Origin: Emergomyces orientalis
Lineage: Eukaryota; Ascomycota; Eurotiomycetes; Onygenales; Ajellomycetaceae
Reading direction: 5' to 3'
Assembly: GCA_002110485.1 (NCBI GenBank)
Contig: MOWL01000066.1
Span: 1 to 25,323 of the forward strand
Length of the DNA stretch: 25,323 bases
The position numbers and the translations under genes were made by a program. The notes under the pieces are model-generated. The model did not search any database and had not been told where the DNA came from. It saw only the letters and a program-made list of their open reading frames with translations. Positions 10,908 through 19,119 of this stretch are shown here, in pieces. Position 1 is the stretch's first letter. Each line of letters begins with the position of its first letter.

Positions 10908-11367
10908 AGTTATTAAATTTATTTCCTTTTATATAACTTATTCAAAAAATATACCTAAACCACATAAATATGTAAATTGTACATTAGAATCTGGTTTAGA
11001 TATCACTAATGTTATTGGTGAGTTAAATGTATTAATACCTCAACTAGGTAATTTTATAGAACAATTTAATAATTTAGTTTTACAAACAAATATTAATGTA
11101 ATAAGTGATTCCGTGGGTAATCTAGATTTAGAAGTCCCACAAAGTATATCTGATACTGAAGCAAATAATATTTCTAAAAGAATTAGTATTATAGATAGGT
11201 TAATAACTAATCATAGTGAGAATATTGAAGATTTGTTCAAAAAAGGTTCCGTTATAGAAAAAGATCTTAAATCAAATAATTCTAATTATGTTTCTGTATT
11301 AGCAGATAAAATGGAAGAATTTAATAAATTAAAAATTTCATATAAGCATAAATTAATTAATAATTAA
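10864..11367 (+). CDS. Unknown 167-codon ORF overlapping the cox1 3' end, no ATG start
   Basis: Open frame from just after a TAA at 10861 to the TAA at 11365, in the +1 frame relative to cox1 and overlapping its end by 44 nt. I do not recognise the product. The first third is basic and aromatic (KVIKFISFYITYSKNIPKPH, from 10909). The rest is hydrophilic and rich in Asn, Ser, Lys, Glu and Ile, with heptad-like stretches such as ELNVLIPQLGNFIEQFNNLV and KRISIIDRLI that suggest helices or a coiled coil. The only in-frame ATG is late (11311). Possible starts are ATA (10933, 10951) or GTG (11113). Alternatively it is reached by a +1 frameshift from cox1, or is a decaying remnant. With about 8% stops per codon in this composition, 167 open codons by chance are very unlikely. 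Confidence 0.55.
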   Translation, partial: VYLYNLILIYLRGNKVIKFISFYITYSKNIPKPHKYVNCTLESGLDITNVIGELNVLIPQLGNFIEQFNNLVLQTNINVISDSVGNLDLEVPQSISDTEANNISKRISIIDRLITNHSENIEDLFKKGSVIEKDLKSNNSNYVSVLADKMEEFNKLKISYKHKLINN

Positions 11368-11421
11368 ATTAAAACTTAGTCTTAAATAAAGTTTATTATT
11401 AAATAGAATAAATATAGAAGT

Positions 11422-11440
11422 AAAAAAAAATTTTTTTTTT
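11422..11440. repeat. A9T10 palindromic block between ORF and trnN
   Basis: Run of nine A followed by ten T in the spacer upstream of trnN. It is one of eight such blocks per copy; the mirror is at 9173-9191. Confidence 0.7.
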
Positions 11441-11521
11441 AGATCAAAAGTATAAGGGAATATTATTAATTTTTGGTTTTTAGTTTGAATTTAAACTAAT
11501 ATATCTTATTAAATTAATCAA

Positions 11522-11592
11522 GCTCCTATAGCTCAAAGGTAGAGCAAAATACTGTTAATATTTGTATAGATGTTCGATTCATCTTAGGAGCT
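11522..11592 (+). tRNA. trnN: tRNA-Asn(GUU)
   Basis: Full cloverleaf of 71 nt. Acceptor GCTCCTA/TAGGAGC (7 bp) is followed by T8-A9. The D arm is GCTC/GAGC with loop AAAGGTA. The anticodon stem is AAATA/TATTT with loop CTGTTAA, giving anticodon GTT with T33. The variable loop is GTAT. The T arm is AGATG/CATCT with loop TTCGATT. The base at the discriminator position is T. An alternative 73-nt fold starting one base earlier is possible but leaves an unpaired T after the T stem. Confidence 0.92.
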
Positions 11593-11681
11593 AATATATT
11601 AACAAATAAGGTTAAATTTAGTTTAATAAAATATTCAAATATATTTATTAAATAATCTTTATTATCATAAATATTTCTATT

Positions 11682-11699
11682 TTTCCTTATATAAGGAAA
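11682..11699. repeat. Perfect 18-bp palindrome
   Basis: TTTCCTTATATAAGGAAA is self-complementary over all 18 bases, with a CCTTATATAAGG core. It lies about 90 nt downstream of trnN. The mirror is at 8914-8931. Its function is unknown; a site for a dimeric protein or a cruciform are possibilities. Confidence 0.8.
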
Positions 11700-11900
11700 G
11701 AATTTTGAAAAAATGTAATTTTTTTTTTTTAGGGCTTCTATTATTACAATATTAAAAGATAAGACATAAATATATATATCATATTTAAGTATAATAGAAC
11801 TCTATATTTTTTTTTTTAATTATTTTTCTCTTTAATACTTAAAATTTATTAAAAGTATTTGGATAATCTACACCTAAATTAAGTAAGTTTTAAATTCTGA

Positions 11901-11966
11901 ATTATTATATAGGTAAGTACAAATAAAAGTAATATTTGTAAAGGTGTTCAACTCATCTTAATAACA
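11901..11966 (+). tRNA. tRNA-like element, probably degenerate
   Basis: The 3' half looks like a tRNA. An 8-bp stem TACAAATA/TATTTGTA has a 7-nt loop, AAAGTAA, and is followed by a T arm AGGTG/CATCT with the good T loop TTCAACT. An acceptor ATTATTA can pair with TAATAAC except at the first position (A-C). The problems are that no D stem forms, position 33 of the loop is A instead of U, and the implied anticodon AGT (Thr) is unusual. Stretches are shared with trnN (AAATA, TAATATTTGTA, TCATCTTA), so it may be a diverged duplicate or tRNA pseudogene. Confidence 0.4.
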
Positions 11967-12084
11967 TTTAGAATAAACTTGATGTTTGTGAAAAAAAATA
12001 AAAAATATTTATAAGTTTATATATATTTTATATTATAGATTATAATAATTTGAGGTATCCTCATTGTATGTGAAAAAAAAAAAA

Positions 12085-12309
12085 ATGATACAAGCTGCAA
12101 AAATTATAGGAACAGGATTAGCTACAACAGGTTTAATAGGTGCTGGTGTTGGAATAGGTGTTGTTTTCGGTGCTTTAATATTAGGTGTTGCTAGAAACCC
12201 TTCATTAAAAGGTCAATTATTCGCATATGCTATCTTAGGTTTTGCTTTTGCAGAAGCAACAGGATTATTTGCTTTAATGATGGCTTTTTTATTATTATAC
12301 GTGGCTTAA
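12085..12309 (+). CDS. atp9: ATP synthase subunit 9 (c-ring)
   Basis: Proteolipid subunit c of the mitochondrial F0 rotor. 74 residues, the usual length. It folds as two transmembrane helices: IIGTGLATTGLIGAGVGIG with its Gly-rich packing motif, and FAYAILGFAFAEATGLFALM, joined by the polar loop RNPS at residues 37-40. The proton-carrying acid is Glu57 in FAEATG. The ATG at 12085 gives MIQAAK, the expected N-terminus; the upstream in-frame TTG at 12064 would only add a Lys-rich A-run peptide. There is no intron. It sits alone between tRNA-rich spacer and a long untranslated gap before cox2. Confidence 0.97.
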   Translation: MIQAAKIIGTGLATTGLIGAGVGIGVVFGALILGVARNPSLKGQLFAYAILGFAFAEATGLFALMMAFLLLYVA

Positions 12310-12713
12310 TTTATTATTTTTATATACATAAAAATAAATTAATGTTAATTATTTAAGATCTTTTATTAGATATATTTATTAAAAGACGTAATGACTTATA
12401 ATTATTTATTAAAGATATTTAGAATAAAATTTATATTTAGTTAAATTAATATAGTTTGCAACAATAAGTTATTAGTCATTGTGATCTATCAGAATGGATA
12501 GAGATTAATATAAAAATAAATTTTTTATTAAATTTTTAATAAATTAGTCTAATTTAGACTTAATATAAAAAAAATCCCTTTTTATAAGGTATTAAGAATT
12601 AAATAGTATAAATTTTATATTATACAAAAACTAGTGTATGTTATAAGAAAAAATTTAAAATTTTTTCAGTGAAATTAAAAATAGATAGAAATTAAGTTTA
12701 TAATATTTTTTAT
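12310..12713 (+). other. atp9-cox2 spacer (404 nt) with stem-loops
   Basis: No open frame of note. The clearest structure is a 6-bp stem TCTATC/GATAGA closing loop AGAATG (12485-12502), which resembles a tRNA D arm, but no anticodon or T arm follows at the right spacing on either strand. Further on, GAAAAAA/TTTTTTC (12647-12667) forms a stem shortly before cox2. It could hold a degenerate tRNA or simply be the cox2 leader. Confidence 0.5.
12485..12502. repeat. D-arm-like stem-loop in the atp9-cox2 spacer
   Basis: TCTATC pairs with GATAGA around AGAATG. The GG of the loop-stem boundary and the GGATAGAG wording resemble tRNA-Arg-type D arms. The rest of a cloverleaf is missing, so it is listed only as a structure. 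Confidence 0.55.
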
Positions 12714-13532
12714 ATGGTAAATTTTGTTAGTTATAATAAATTATTACTCCTTAATATAATAGATAGTATTAAGGATTTTATAAATTTTAATTCAAATAGT
12801 GATTTAGATGCACCAAGTCCTTGAGGTCTATATTTTCAAGATAGTGCTACTCCTCAAATGGAAGGAATTGAGGAATTACATAATAATATAATGTTTTATT
12901 TAGCTATAATATTATTTACTGTAACATGAATGATGATAGTTATAATAAAAACTTTTAAAGCGACAAAATCTGTAATATCTCATAAATATATGAATCATGG
13001 AACATTAATAGAGTTAATTTGAACTATAACACCTGCAGTAATATTAATTCTTATTGCATTCCCTTCTTTTAAATTACTTTATTTAATGGATGAAGTAATG
13101 GATCCATCTTTAGTTATATATGGTGAAGGTCACCAATGATATTGAAGTTATCAATATCCGGATTTTACAAATGTAGATAATGAATTTATAGAATTCGACT
13201 CTTATATAGTACCAGATGCTGATTTAGAAGAAGGTACATTAAGAATGTTAGAAGTAGATAATAGAGTAATTATACCTGAATTAACACACACAAGATTTGT
13301 AGTATCAGCTGCTGATGTTATACATTCTTTTGCCTGCCCTTCTTTAGGTATTAAGTGTGATGCATATCCAGGAAGATTAAATCAATCTTCTGTTTATTTA
13401 AACAGACAAGGAACTTATTTCGGACAATGTTCAGAAATTTGTGGTATATTACATAGTTCTATGCCTATAGCTATACAATCTGTAAGTTTAAAAAAATTCT
13501 TACTTTGATTACGTGACCAAATGAGTGATTAA
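12714..13532 (+). CDS. cox2: Cytochrome c oxidase subunit 2
   Basis: Complex IV subunit that accepts electrons from cytochrome c at the CuA centre. 272 residues from ATG at 12714 to TAA at 13530. There is an N-terminal extension, then the conserved start of the mature domain (SPWGLYFQDSATP, near residue 35), two membrane helices, the aromatic strip GEGHQWYWSYQYPD, and the CuA site: His in DVIHSF, then GQCSEICGILHSSM carrying the two Cys, Glu, His and Met ligands. All six Trp I checked are TGA, including the one at 13506 that would cut eight residues (WLRDQMSD) in the standard code. The N-terminus may be removed after import into the membrane, as in many fungi (inference). Confidence 0.97.
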
Positions 13533-13559
13533 TAAGATATATATATTATTAATAAAAGT

Positions 13560-13580
13560 AAAAAAAAAAATTTTTTTTTT
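13560..13580. repeat. A11T10 palindromic block between cox2 and nad4L
   Basis: Longest A/T block of the set, 32 nt upstream of the nad4L ATG. The mirror is at 7033-7053. Confidence 0.7.
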
Positions 13581-13612
13581 ATATACATAAATCTTATATG
13601 TGAAGCAATAAT

Positions 13613-13882
13613 ATGAATCTTTCATTAATATTATTTTTAATAGGAATCTTAGGTTTTGTTCTAAATAGAAAAAATATTATATTAATGTTAATTTCTATTG
13701 AAATTATGTTATTGTCTATTACTTTTTTAATATTAATAAGTTCATTAAATTTTGATGATATTTTAGGTCAAACTTTTGCTATATATATTATAACTATTGC
13801 TGGTGCAGAATCTGCAATAGGTTTAGGTATATTAGTAGCTTTTTATAGATTAAGAGGTAGTATTGCAATACAATATTCATAA
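13613..13882 (+). CDS. nad4L: NADH dehydrogenase subunit 4L
   Basis: Small proton-channel subunit of complex I (NuoK family), 89 residues, the normal length. Three membrane helices are visible. The conserved acidic residues are in SIEIMLLS (helix 2) and in TIAGAESAIGL (helix 3). The C-terminus is LRGSIAIQYS. Its TAA stop gives its last A to the nad5 ATG, an arrangement common in fungal mtDNA, so the two are almost certainly co-transcribed and translated in tandem. Confidence 0.96.
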   Translation: MNLSLILFLIGILGFVLNRKNIILMLISIEIMLLSITFLILISSLNFDDILGQTFAIYIITIAGAESAIGLGILVAFYRLRGSIAIQYS

Positions 13883-15858
13883 TGTATTTAGTTATTATTA
13901 TTTTACCATTATTAGGTTCAATTTTTTCAGGTTTTTTTGGTAGAAATTTAGGAACTAAAGGAGCACAATTAATTACATCTAGCTCTATTATAATAACAAC
14001 TTTTTTTGCTTTATTAGCTTTTATAGAAGTAGGTTATAATAATATACCTGTAACTATAGATTTAATAAGATGAATAGATTCAGAATCTCTTAATGTTAAT
14101 TGAGGTTTTTATTATGATAGTTTAACTGTTTCTATGTTAATACCAGTATTAATTGTTTCTAGTCTAGTTCACATATATTCTATAGGTTATATGAGCCATG
14201 ATCCACACAATCAAAGATTTTTTAGTTATTTAAGTTTATTCACTTTTATGATGATTATTCTAGTAACAGCTAATAATTATTTATTGATGTTTTTAGGTTG
14301 AGAAGGTGTTGGAGTTTGCTCATACTTATTAATAAATTTTTGATTTACTAGAATAGCTGCAAATCAAAGCTCTATTTCAGCTTTTTTAACTAATAGAGTA
14401 GGAGATTGTTTTTTAATGATAGGTATGTTTATAATTATATGATCTTTTGGTAATATAAATTATTCAACAATATTTTCCATAGCTCCATATTTAAATAATA
14501 ACATTATTACTTTAATTGGTATTTGTTTATTAATAGGTGCTATGGCTAAAAGTTCTCAGATAGGTCTTCACGTTTGATTGCCCCAAGCTATGGAAGGACC
14601 TACACCAGTATCTGCTTTAATCCACGCTGCGACAATGGTTACAGCTGGTGTATATTTATTAATGAGATCTTCACCTTTAATAGAATACAGTTCTACTGTA
14701 TTATTACTTTGTTTATGAGTAGGGGCTATAACAACTGTATTTAGTTCAGTTATAGGTTTATTTCAACAAGATATTAAGAAAGTTATAGCTTATTCTACTA
14801 TGAGCCAATTAGGTATGATGGTTATAGCGATCGGTCTATCATCATATAATATTGCTTTATTTCATTTAGTAAATCATGCTTTTTATAAAGCACTTTTATT
14901 TTTAGGTGCTGGTGCAATCATACATTCAGTAGCAGATAATCAAGATTTTAGAAAATTTGGTGGTTTAAAGGCTTTTTTACCTTTAATTTATTCAGTTATG
15001 TTAATAGCTTCTTTAAGTTTAGCTGCTATTCCTTTTATGACCGGATTTTATTCTAAAGATTTTATTCTAGAATCTGCTTATGGTCAATTTTATTTATCTA
15101 GTATTATTGTCTATTTTTTAGCTACTATTGGTGCTATGTTTACTACACTATATTCAGTAAAAGTTTTATATTTAACTTTTTTAAGTAATCCTAATGGACC
15201 TTTAATTACTTATAAAAAAGCTGATCAAGGTGATTTATTTATTAATTTACCTTTAATTATATTAGCTATTTTTTCTATTTTTTTTGGTTATTTAACTAAA
15301 GATTTGTTTATAGGTTTAGCTACTGGTTTTTTTTCTGATAATAGTTTATTTATTCATCCTTTACATGAATGTATGTTAGAGACTGAATTTGCTGTTTCTA
15401 CTTTTTTTAAATTATTGCCTTTTATTCTTACTATTAGCTTAAGCTTTATTTCTATACTTTTTTCAGAATTTTTTGGTTTATTTCTTATTAAATTTAAATA
15501 TACTAAATTAGGTTATAATTTATTTAGTTTCTTTAATCAAAGATTTCTTATAGAACTTTTTTATAATAATTATATTACTGATGTTGTTTTAAATTTAGGT
15601 GGTCAAACTACAAAAGTTCTTGATAAAGGTTCTGTAGAATTTTTAGGACCTTATGGTTTAGAAAAAAGTCTATTAGCTTTAAGTAATAATATAGGTAGTT
15701 TAAGTACTGGTATTATAACTTCTTATGGTTTATACATTTTAATTGGATTTTTTTCTTATATTTCTTTATTTTATTTTAGTTTTATAGATGGTAATATTTT
15801 ATTACTTTTATTGTTTACTATTTTTACTCTTTTTAATAAAGCTTATAATAAAAGTTAG
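13882..15858 (+). CDS. nad5: NADH dehydrogenase subunit 5
   Basis: Large antiporter-like, proton-pumping subunit of complex I, 658 residues. The N-terminal segment is MYLVIIILPLLGSIFSGFFG. The conserved helix with WEGVGVCSYLL has Trp140 (TGA) and Glu141. The discontinuous-helix region follows (AKSSQIGLHVWLPQAMEGPTP, then HAATMVTAGVYLL with His248). FHLVNHAFYKALLFLGAG and the long C-terminal lateral-helix region come later. Several TGA codons read as Trp before residue 307, so the standard code shows only pieces. It is uninterrupted, with no intron. It starts on the last base of nad4L and ends 224 nt before nad2. Confidence 0.97.
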
Positions 15859-15921
15859 ATCTTATTAGTATATTTTATATTTTCTTAAATTAAATAATAT
15901 AGTATGAAAATTGAGTTTAAT

Positions 15922-15937
15922 AAAAAAAAATTTTTTT
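15922..15937. repeat. A9T7 palindromic block after nad5
   Basis: Nine A followed by seven T, 63 nt downstream of the nad5 stop. The mirror is at 4676-4691. Confidence 0.7.
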
Positions 15938-16036
15938 ATTCTTATATTTCTTTATATTAAAAAATTTTAATTATAATTGAATTTATATCGCTTGAGTCTG
16001 GTGTAATAGACTTATGTTTAAGAGGTTGGCAAAAAG

Positions 16037-16063
16037 GTTTAAAGTATTAAAATTACTTTAAAC
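16037..16063. repeat. 10-bp hairpin upstream of nad2
   Basis: GTTTAAAGTA pairs perfectly with TACTTTAAAC around loop TTAAAAT. It ends 19 nt before the nad2 ATG and directly abuts an A6T9 block. In RNA it could mark a processing end or influence ribosome access (inference). The mirror is at 4550-4576. Confidence 0.75.
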
Positions 16064-16078
16064 AAAAAATTTTTTTTT
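16064..16078. repeat. A6T9 palindromic block before nad2
   Basis: Six A followed by nine T, ending 4 nt before the nad2 ATG. The mirror is at 4535-4549. Confidence 0.7.
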
Positions 16079-16082
16079 AGAT

Positions 16083-17735
16083 ATGTTATTAACTTCTATT
16101 TTTTCTTTATTATTATCTAATTCCCTCGGATCGAGGCGAGATATTTCTTTATATTATTCCAGAATTGGAATAAATATGTTAATCTTTTGTTTATTTCTAA
16201 GTTATACTAATTTATATATAACATATTTAGATTTAGGTATAGGACTTTTTGGAGGCTTGTTTAGTATATCTTCAATAACAAGTGTATTTCATATATTAAT
16301 TCTTATACTTACTTTATTAATATTAAATTTAACAAGTTTTTTTCCTAGAACTGTAATAAAATATTATACATTAACTTTAAAAAAATATATAAAAGATTAT
16401 TTTAAATTAATAAAAAAAGGAGAACAATATGGAATAATCGAATATACTTTGATTATCTTATTTATAATAATGGGTAGTTTATTATTAATATCAAGTAATG
16501 ATTTAGTTTCAGTATATTTATCTATAGAATTACAAAGTTATGGGTTATATTTACTTTGTACAATTTATAGAAATTCAGAATCATCCACATCTTCAGGTTT
16601 AACTTATTTTTTATTAGGAGGTTTATCATCTTGTTTTATTTTATTAGGTATAAGTTTAATATATGCAAATTCTGGTACAACATATTTAGATAATTTTTAT
16701 ATAATTACTAACATATCTAATATAATTCCAGGAGAAGAGCTATATTTAATAAGTTCAGATATTGCTACATATATACCTTATTGTTTGTTATTAATTACAA
16801 TAGGTTTTTTATTTAAAATATCTGCAGCTCCATTCCATTTTTGATCACCTGATGTTTATGATGGAATACCTACTATTGTTACTACTTTTGTGTCTATTAT
16901 ACCAAAAATATCTATTTTAGTTATATTATTTTATTTAGTTCATTTTACAAATAATACTTATATATTAACTGAATATACATGAACATATAGTCTGTTAATT
17001 AGTAGTTTATTATCTTTAATAATAGGAACAGTTATGGGTTTAACACAATTTAGAATTAAAAGATTGTTTGCCTACAGTACTATTTCTCATGTTGGTTTTT
17101 TATTATTAGCATTAAGTATTAATAGTGTTGAATCTATACAATCTTTTATTTTTTACTTAATACAATATAGTATTTCTAATTTAAATGCTTTTTTTTTATT
17201 AATTACTATTGGTTATACTTTATATTTTTTTGAAAATAATAAAATATTTGATAATTATAATATTAATATTAATTTAATAGATAAAAATAATTCACCTATA
17301 CAATTATTAAGTCAAATAAAAGGTTATTTTTATGTAAACCAAATATTAGCTTTAAGTTTAGCTATTACTCTCTTTTCTTTTGCAGGTATTCCACCTCTTA
17401 TAGGTTTTTTTGCTAAACAGATGGTTTTATCTGCAGCTTTACAAGATGGGTTTATTTTTTTATCTTTAATAGCGGTATTTACAAGTGTTATTGGTGCAGT
17501 TTATTATTTAAATATAGTAAAAATTATGTTTTTTGATTTTCATTCATATGAATGAAAAAATCTTATATTTAAATCAATACCTGAAGATGATATTAACAAA
17601 TTACCTTTATCTAGTTCTTTATCTATAATTATCTCTGTACTAACTTTAAGTATTCTATTATTTATGTTTATACCTGACCAAATATTACAATTATGTAATA
17701 TATTATCTCTTATTTTTTTTACATCATTTACTTAA
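16083..17735 (+). CDS. nad2: NADH dehydrogenase subunit 2
   Basis: Antiporter-like membrane subunit of complex I, 550 residues. The N-terminus MLLTSIFSLLLSNSLGSRRD fits fungal NAD2. Family marks follow: SVYLSIELQSYGLYLL with the conserved Glu, the LLGGLSSCFILLG helix, FKISAAPFHFWSPDVYDGIP (Lys plus the HFW region, Trp as TGA at 16842), LFAYSTISHVGFLLLAL, and FSFAGIPPLIGFFAKQMVL. The gene reads through TGA at 17553 to a 60-residue tail ending SLIFFTSFT. Codons 14-19 form a GC-rich cluster (TCC CTC GGA TCG AGG CGA) unlike the rest of the gene. It lies away from nad3, its usual fungal neighbour. Confidence 0.96.
16124..16136. repeat. GC-rich hairpin inside the nad2 N-terminus
   Basis: CCTCG pairs with CGAGG around GAT, within the in-frame run TCCCTCGGATCGAGGCGAG (16122-16140). 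It is the only GC-rich patch of this kind I noticed in the coding sequence. The encoded residues S-L-G-S-R-R fit the protein family, so it has not visibly lengthened the protein. The mirror is at 4477-4489. Confidence 0.7.
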
Positions 17736-17759
17736 TCTTATTTTTATACATATAACTAG

Positions 17760-17773
17760 AAAAAAATTTTTTT
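17760..17773. repeat. A7T7 palindromic block between nad2 and cob
   Basis: Seven A followed by seven T in a 108-nt spacer, 70 nt before the cob ATG. The mirror is at 2840-2853. Confidence 0.7.
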
Positions 17774-17843
17774 ATTAATAATTTAAATTAGTAATAAAAA
17801 AAATAAAATAAAATAAAAATCAAGTTTATATATTATTTTTAAT

Positions 17844-19004
17844 ATGAGAATTTTAAAAAACCGTCCTTTATTAAATATATTAAATTCATATTTAATTGAT
17901 TCACCTCAACCTTCTAATATTAGTTATTTATGAAATTTTGGTTCATTATTAGGTCTGTGCTTAGGTATACAGATAATTACAGGTGTAACTTTAGCTATGC
18001 ATTACACACCAAGTGTATTAGAAGCTTTTGATTCCGTAGAGCATATTATGCGTGATGTAAATAATGGATGATTAATAAGATATTTACACGCAAATACAGC
18101 TTCAGCTTTTTTTTTTTTAGTTTATTTACATATAGGTAGAGGTTTATATTATGGGTCTTATAAATCACCAAGAACATTAACTTGAAGTATTGGTACTATT
18201 ATGTTAATATTAATGATGGGTATAGGTTTCTTGGGTTATGTTTTACCTTACGGTCAAATGAGTTTATGAGGTGCAACAGTTATAACTAATTTAATGAGTG
18301 CTATACCTTGAGTAGGTCAAGATATAGTTGAATTCCTTTGAGGAGGTTTTTCAGTGAATAATGCTACATTAAATAGATTTTTTTCTTTACATTTTGTTTT
18401 ACCTTTTGTTTTAGCTGCTTTAGCTTTAATGCATTTAATTGCATTCCACGATACTGTTGGTTCTGGTAATCCTTTAGGTATCTCTGGTAATTACGATAGA
18501 TTGCCTTTTTCTCCTTATTTTATATTTAAAGATTTAATTACTATTTTTATTTTTATGTTTGTTTTATCTGGATTTGTTTTCTTCATGCCTAATGTTTTAG
18601 GTGATAGTGAAAATTATGTTATGGCTAATCCTATGCAAACTCCACCTGCTATAGTACCAGAGTGATATCTTTTACCTTTTTATGCTATATTAAGATCTAT
18701 ACCTAATAAATTATTAGGAGTTATAGCTATGTTTAGTGCTCTTTTAATTTTATTAGTTATGCCTTTTACTGATATATCTAAATTAAGAGGTATACAATTT
18801 AGACCTTTAAGTAAATTAGCATTTTATATTTTTGTTGCTAATTTTTTTATTTTAATGGTATTAGGAGCTAAACATGTTGAAGCACCTTTTATAGAATTAG
18901 GTCAAATCAGTACAATTTTATATTTTTCTCATTATTTAATAATAGTACCTTTAATAAGTCTATTAGAAAATAGTTTAACAGATTTAGTGATTAAGAAAAA
19001 TTAA
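17844..19004 (+). CDS. cob: Cytochrome b
   Basis: Core electron-transfer subunit of complex III; binds hemes bL and bH and both quinone sites. 386 residues, normal length, eight-helix family. The four heme-ligand His fall at 82, 96, 183 and 197 (in YLHANTAS, VYLHIGRG, FSLHFVLPF and LMHLIAF), the same numbers as in yeast. The Qo motif PEWY is at 272-275. Other marks are DSPQPSNISYLWNFGS and WGATVITNLMSAIPW. All seven Trp checked are TGA, so the standard code gives only fragments. No intron interrupts it, although fungal cob often has them. The start ATG gives MRILKNRPLLN, a typical N-terminus. Confidence 0.98.
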
Positions 19005-19017
19005 GTTATTTTTAATT

Positions 19018-19034
19018 AAAAAAATTTTTTTTTT
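19018..19034. repeat. A7T10 palindromic block after cob
   Basis: Seven A followed by ten T, 13 nt after the cob stop. The mirror is at 1579-1595. Confidence 0.7.
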
Positions 19035-19072
19035 AGTTTAAAATTTTTTTATATGTTTTCGATTATCATTAA

Positions 19073-19095
19073 TTTTTCTTACTTTGTAAGAAAAA
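19073..19095. repeat. 10-bp hairpin upstream of nad3
   Basis: TTTTTCTTAC pairs with GTAAGAAAAA around a TTT loop, 24 nt before the nad3 ATG. It could be an RNA processing or transcript-end structure (inference). The mirror is at 1518-1540. Confidence 0.7.
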
Positions 19096-19103
19096 AAATA
19101 AAC

Positions 19104-19119
19104 AAAAAAATTTTTTTTT
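19104..19119. repeat. A7T9 palindromic block abutting the nad3 start
   Basis: Seven A followed by nine T, ending at the base before the nad3 ATG. There is no room for any other leader element here. The mirror is at 1494-1509. Confidence 0.7.

Larger units (their letters stand above)
11594..12084 (+). other. trnN-atp9 spacer (about 490 nt)
   Basis: A+T-rich gene-free stretch with no convincing open frame. It holds a perfect 18-bp palindrome (11682-11699), a T11-type run near 11720, an A/T-rich segment around 11800-11825, and the tRNA-like element at 11901-11966. A run of A immediately precedes the atp9 ATG. Confidence 0.6.
15859..16082 (+). other. nad5-nad2 spacer with structured RNA-like segment
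   Basis: 224 nt without an open frame, holding two A(n)T(n) blocks. Between them, 15986-16035 is much richer in G and C than other spacers. It includes GTCT/AGAC pairing around GGTGTAAT, resembling a tRNA D arm, then TTTAAGAGGTTGGC. I could not complete a cloverleaf of class I or class II. It may be a degenerate Leu/Ser-type tRNA, another small RNA, or part of the nad2 leader. Confidence 0.5.

Noticed and set aside
11113..11367. An 84-residue protein starting at GTG 11113
   Set aside because: The same frame is open 83 codons further upstream, so this start has no special support; listed as part of the longer ORF.
10864..11367. Homing endonuclease, rps3 or plasmid polymerase identity for the unknown ORF
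   Set aside because: No LAGLIDADG, GIY-YIG or polymerase motif is visible, and the composition does not fit rps3 in any recognisable way.
12310..12713. A complete tRNA-Arg in the atp9-cox2 spacer
   Set aside because: Only a D-arm-like stem is present; no anticodon or T arm could be placed on either strand.
18354..19004. Separate small genes inside cob, nad2, nad5 and cox2
   Set aside because: They are one gene each, interrupted only by TGA, which is Trp in this code.
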